A stretch of DNA of 64,000 nucleotides. Origin: JAHECE01 sp963780675. Lineage in GTDB: Bacteria > Actinomycetota > Actinomycetes > Actinomycetales > JAHECE01. The stretch is from the NCBI GenBank assembly GCA_963780675.1, contig CAWACR010000010.1:124001-188000 (forward strand). The letters are read 5' to 3'. How positions within the stretch are numbered: position 1 is the first letter of the stretch; the number at the start of each line of letters is the position of its first letter. Of this stretch, positions 61,448 to 64,000 are shown piece after piece. The translations under genes and the position numbers were made by a program. The notes under the pieces were generated by a model. That model did no database searches. It had not been told where the DNA came from and saw only the letters and a list, made by a program, of their open reading frames with translations.

Positions 61448-62368
61448 ATGCCCGAGCTGCCCGAGGTCGAGGGTCTCGCCGTGTTCTTGCGCGAGCAGGC
61501 AGTCGGGCAGGCGGTCGACGGCGTCGAGGTCGGCACGATCAGCGCGCTGAAGACCTTCTCCCCCGCACCCGGGGCCCTGGTCGGCCGCGAGGTCGCCGCC
61601 GTCTCCCGCCGCGGGAAGTGGCTGGACCTCGAGACGCGGTCGGCGCCGTCGTCGTCCCCCGCACCGGGCGAGCGACACGACCGCGAGGCCGACGACGGCG
61701 CCCTCCACCTGGTCTTCCACCTCGCCAAGGCGGGGTGGTTGCGCTGGTACGACGTGGTGCCGGCGCGGCGGGTCGCCCCGGGGAGGAGCCCCGTCGCCCT
61801 CCGGGTGCGCCTGGCGGGCGGCACCGGGTTCGACCTCACCGAGGCGGGCACGCGCAAACGACTGGCGGTCCACGTGGTCGCGCGGCCCGAGGACGTGCCG
61901 GCGGTCGCGACTCTCGGCGCCGAGCCGCTCGACCCGGCGTTCACGACCGAGGTGTTCGCCGGCCTGCTGGCCGCCCGGAACCAGCAGGTCAAGGGCCTGC
62001 TGCGGAACCAGTCCGTGATCGCGGGGATCGGGAACGCCTACTCCGACGAGATCCTGCACGCGGCGCGGGAGAGCCCGTTCGCCCTCACGGGCTCCTTCGA
62101 CGCCGACCGCGTCACCCGGCTCCACGCCGCGATCGGCGACGTCCTGCGCGAGGCAGTCGGTGCTGCGACGGGTCGGCCGGCGGCAGACCTCAAGGACGCC
62201 AAGCGCGCGGGGATGCGCGTCCACGGGCGCGCCGGCCTGCCGTGCCCGGTGTGCGGTGATGAGATCCGCGAGGTCTCGTTCGCCGACTCGTTCCTCGACT
62301 ACTGCCCGACCTGCCAGACCGGCGGCAAGCCCCTCGCCGACCGCCGGATGTCCCGCCTCCTGCGCTGA
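61448..62368 (+). CDS. Fpg/Nei family DNA glycosylase
   Basis: It removes oxidised bases and cleaves the AP site. The catalytic N-terminus PELPEVE follows the initiator Met (Pro2, Glu3). The helix-two-turn-helix region carries VKGLLRNQSVIAGIGNAYSD, with the lysine and asparagine typical of the family. The C-terminal zinc finger has CPVCGDEI and CPTCQ. Its 306 residues are intact. It diverges from proS across 109 bp. Its substrate range (8-oxoG or oxidised pyrimidines) cannot be set from sequence alone. Confidence 0.92.
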   Translation: MPELPEVEGLAVFLREQAVGQAVDGVEVGTISALKTFSPAPGALVGREVAAVSRRGKWLDLETRSAPSSSPAPGERHDREADDGALHLVFHLAKAGWLRWYDVVPARRVAPGRSPVALRVRLAGGTGFDLTEAGTRKRLAVHVVARPEDVPAVATLGAEPLDPAFTTEVFAGLLAARNQQVKGLLRNQSVIAGIGNAYSDEILHAARESPFALTGSFDADRVTRLHAAIGDVLREAVGAATGRPAADLKDAKRAGMRVHGRAGLPCPVCGDEIREVSFADSFLDYCPTCQTGGKPLADRRMSRLLR

Positions 62369-62400
62369 CGCCGGCCGCAGACCGCGAACACCCGGGCATC

Positions 62401-62478
62401 TCGCGAACATCCGGTGTTCGCGATCTGACTCGGTGTTCGCGATCTGACTCGGTGTTCGCGATCTGACTCGGTGTTCGC
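62401..62478. repeat. 19-bp tandem repeat array, left of AbiEi/DUF559-like gene
   Basis: Three identical copies of gtgttcgcgatctgactcg (62414, 62433, 62452) and a partial fourth at 62471 follow directly on one another, with no spacers. A perfect 9-bp inverted repeat (tcgcgaaca and tgttcgcga) overlaps the left end at 62401-62423. The array is downstream of both the glycosylase and the minus-strand gene that ends at 62524. Confidence 0.9.
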
Positions 62479-62523
62479 CCAGGTGCTCGGGATCGGGTCG
62501 ACGCGACGCCGGGCGCCGCCCGG

Positions 62524-63501
62524 TCACCGCAGGTGAGCCCGGAGCCGAGCGCACAGCTGCTCAGGTCTCACGAGGTCCGACGTCGTCCACCGCGCAACTG
62601 CCAACCCCAGAGCCCGGAGCCGATCCTCGCGCACCTTCTCCTGCCACAGCACCTCCTCGGGTGAGCGTCCACTCGGGTTGACGCGTCCGTACTTGACCTT
62701 GCCGTCGAACTCGCCGATCGCGCGCCGGTCCGGCCACCAGAAGTCGGAGCGTCCGATCAGGCCGCGATCGTCGTGGAACGGCTCCTGCCGAGCCGGCCGC
62801 TCGATGCCGTGGACATGGAAGACGACGGCGCTCCACGACTCGCCCGGGCTCTCGGACAGGGGATTCGCCAGGGACGCGCACGTCCTCGCGGCCGCCACCC
62901 GCTGGTGGCCCCGGAGAGGGTCGAGCGCGGCGGACAGGTCGTCCGCAGTGCAGCGCCCGAGCCGGAGCGCGGCGTCGGCGGCCACCACCCCTGCCGTCAA
63001 CGAGACGAGCCGCGCGACGTCCAGCACCGTGCGCGCCGCCGCGACCACGCGGACGCCCCCGACCGTGATGACGTCGGTGTCGGGCGGGCGGGCGACCGGC
63101 ACGGCAAGGCCGCGCGGAGCACGACCACCGGACCCCGTGCCCACCACGTGGATCACCCCCGGCGGGCGACCGAAGAGGGGGAGTCCGAGAACGACGGCGG
63201 CAGCCGGCCCGGCGAGGACGGGATCGGCACCGTCCTCCCGCCGACGACGCACGTAGGCCTCCACTCGCAGGCGGTACCGCTCCTCGGGACGCAGATCCGC
63301 CCCACCCCTGAGGTACGCCTCGCGGTGCACCCGCTCGAGATCACCCGAGCGCACGAGCGCCCGCAGCTCGCGGTCGGTGGCGCCCCGGAGGATGTCCGCG
63401 CGGGTGAGGACCTGCGCCCGCGACGGTGCTCGTTCATTCCGTCCATCGCTGTCTCCCGGCACTGCGCCAGCGTGGCGCCCTGCCGGTCGCGCCCGTCCCA
63501 T
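62524..63501 (-). CDS. AbiEi-like winged helix plus DUF559/Vsr-like nuclease-fold protein
   Basis: The N-terminal winged-helix part (LTRADILRGATDRELRALVR, then HREAYLRGG) resembles AbiEi/type IV toxin-antitoxin and related HTH proteins. The C-terminal ~110 residues form a DUF559-like PD-(D/E)XK fold: RSDFWWPDRRAIGEFDGKVK, with the acidic residues and lysine of the nuclease motif, then WQEKVREDRLRALG. ATG at 63501 gives 325 residues; the frame stays open to 63606. Such proteins are frequent, lineage-specific genes in Micrococcales and of unknown role. It is bordered on both sides by arrays of one 19-bp repeat. Confidence 0.8.
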   Translation of the reverse strand: MGRARPAGRHAGAVPGDSDGRNERAPSRAQVLTRADILRGATDRELRALVRSGDLERVHREAYLRGGADLRPEERYRLRVEAYVRRRREDGADPVLAGPAAAVVLGLPLFGRPPGVIHVVGTGSGGRAPRGLAVPVARPPDTDVITVGGVRVVAAARTVLDVARLVSLTAGVVAADAALRLGRCTADDLSAALDPLRGHQRVAAARTCASLANPLSESPGESWSAVVFHVHGIERPARQEPFHDDRGLIGRSDFWWPDRRAIGEFDGKVKYGRVNPSGRSPEEVLWQEKVREDRLRALGLAVARWTTSDLVRPEQLCARLRAHLR

Positions 63502-63664
63502 CGTCGAGGTCAGCGGTGGACGGCGATGCCGCAGGACGGTCTGGGGAGGACCCGAGACCGCTCGTGGGGCTGCGACCACACGCCGCCCACCCCGCCCGCA
63601 CCCCACCCCGCCCGCACCCCAGCCCGCACCCCACCCCGCCAGAGCGCGAACATCCGGGCGGAGT

Positions 63665-63750
63665 GCGAACTCCAGGAGTTCGCGATCTGACTCGATGTTC
63701 GCGATCTGACTCGATGTTCGCGATCCGGCCGGATGTTCGCGATCTGCGAG
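63665..63750. repeat. 19-bp tandem repeat array, right of AbiEi/DUF559-like gene
   Basis: Copies of gttcgcgatctgactcgat start at 63678, 63697, 63716 (diverged to ccggccggat) and 63735 (partial). A perfect palindrome, gcgaactcc-a-ggagttcgc, precedes them at 63665-63683. The unit and period match the left array, with g changed to a near the end of the unit. It ends one base before the stop of the GNAT gene. Confidence 0.9.
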
Positions 63751-63751
63751 G

Positions 63752-64000
63752 TCAGAACAGGATCGTCGCGTACGTCCCGACCTGCTCGAAACCCACCCGC
63801 CGGTACACCGCCAGCGCCGCGGCGTTGTAGTCGTTCACGTACAACGACACCGTGGGCGCGATCTCGGCGAGCGTCGCGCGGACGACGGCGGCCATCCCGG
63901 CCTGCGCGATCCCCCGTCCGCGGTACCCCGGGTCCACCCACACGCCCTGCACCTGGGCGACCCCGAGGGAGACGGCGCCCAGCTCGGCCTTGAAGACGAC
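63752..64000 (-). CDS. GNAT family acetyltransferase, C-terminal part (runs off window)
   Basis: An 83-codon fragment with the acetyl-CoA loop VDPGYRGRGIAQAG and the end VSLYVNDYNAAALAVYRRVG. Upstream, FKAELGAVSLGVAQVQGVW matches the DUF4081-GNAT proteins found beside ispG in actinobacteria (the Rv2867c type). The start lies beyond position 64000. Substrate unknown. Confidence 0.88.
   Translation of the reverse strand, partial: VVFKAELGAVSLGVAQVQGVWVDPGYRGRGIAQAGMAAVVRATLAEIAPTVSLYVNDYNAAALAVYRRVGFEQVGTYATILF

Noticed and set aside
62414..63750. CRISPR array
   Set aside because: The 19-bp units follow one another directly with no spacers, the two groups are 1.2 kb apart, and no cas gene is present.

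Overview
The window is very GC-rich and gene-dense, with many GTG starts and ATGA/GTGA/TGATG junctions. Its core gene order (rimP-nusA-ylxR-infB-rbfA-truB; ribF-rpsO-pnp-M16 peptidase-dapB; proS; a GNAT gene of the type found beside ispG) is that of an actinobacterial chromosome. The 13E12-type HNH gene, the small proteins and the codon use suggest Micrococcales, perhaps Cellulomonadaceae or Promicromonosporaceae. That placement is inference; no rRNA is present to confirm it.

Layout: (1) 0.1-6.7 kb, minus strand: dapB, a small membrane protein, M16 peptidase, pnp, rpsO, ribF. (2) 6.9-8.3 kb: ACT-domain malic enzyme. (3) 8.3-16.1 kb, minus strand: a seven-gene operon (ArsR regulator, NuoB-like, HyfB-like, HycD, HycP, HycQ, HycE-like) with the layout of M. 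tuberculosis Rv0081-Rv0087. The large subunit has lost both NiFe cysteine pairs, so this is an energy-converting-hydrogenase-related (Ehr) complex rather than a hydrogenase. (4) 16.2-22.4 kb: a cyclic-nucleotide-domain/TIR fusion, an MmeI-like type IIL restriction-modification enzyme, a small conserved protein, and a 13E12 HNH protein behind a LexA-type box. (5) 22.4-39.7 kb: narK1 diverging from a three-cysteine HTH regulator that leads a tightly coupled run narG-narH-narJ-narI-MOT1 molybdate transporter-mogA-moaE-moaA. A facing Moco operon runs moeB-moeA-moaC-mobA-DUF6457-moaD. (6) 39.7-51.4 kb, plus strand: narK2, assimilatory nitrate reductase and its flavoprotein, then nirB, nirD, cysG and nnaR, with GlnR-like sites ahead of narK2 and nirB. 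(7) 51.5-58.3 kb, minus strand: truB, rbfA, infB, ylxR, nusA, rimP. (8) 58.4-64 kb: DUF4439 lipoprotein, proS, a Fpg/Nei glycosylase, and an AbiEi/DUF559-like gene flanked on both sides by arrays of the same 19-bp repeat.

How the genes work together: molybdate is imported, Moco is built, and it is placed in the respiratory (NarGHI) and assimilatory nitrate reductases. Nitrite goes to NirBD, whose siroheme comes from CysG, with NnaR and probably GlnR controlling the assimilatory half. The roughly 45 kb from malic enzyme to nnaR lies between truB and ribF, which are usually adjacent in actinobacteria, so the metabolic block appears to interrupt a translation/RNA operon.

Quality warning: many conserved genes (pnp, proS, nirB, the Ehr genes, M16 peptidase, nitrate reductases) change frame at single-base indels, most of them one-base insertions, with conserved protein continuing in the next frame. 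Because pnp, proS and rpsO are normally essential or nearly so, I read these as sequence errors and annotate full spans, noting the breaks.
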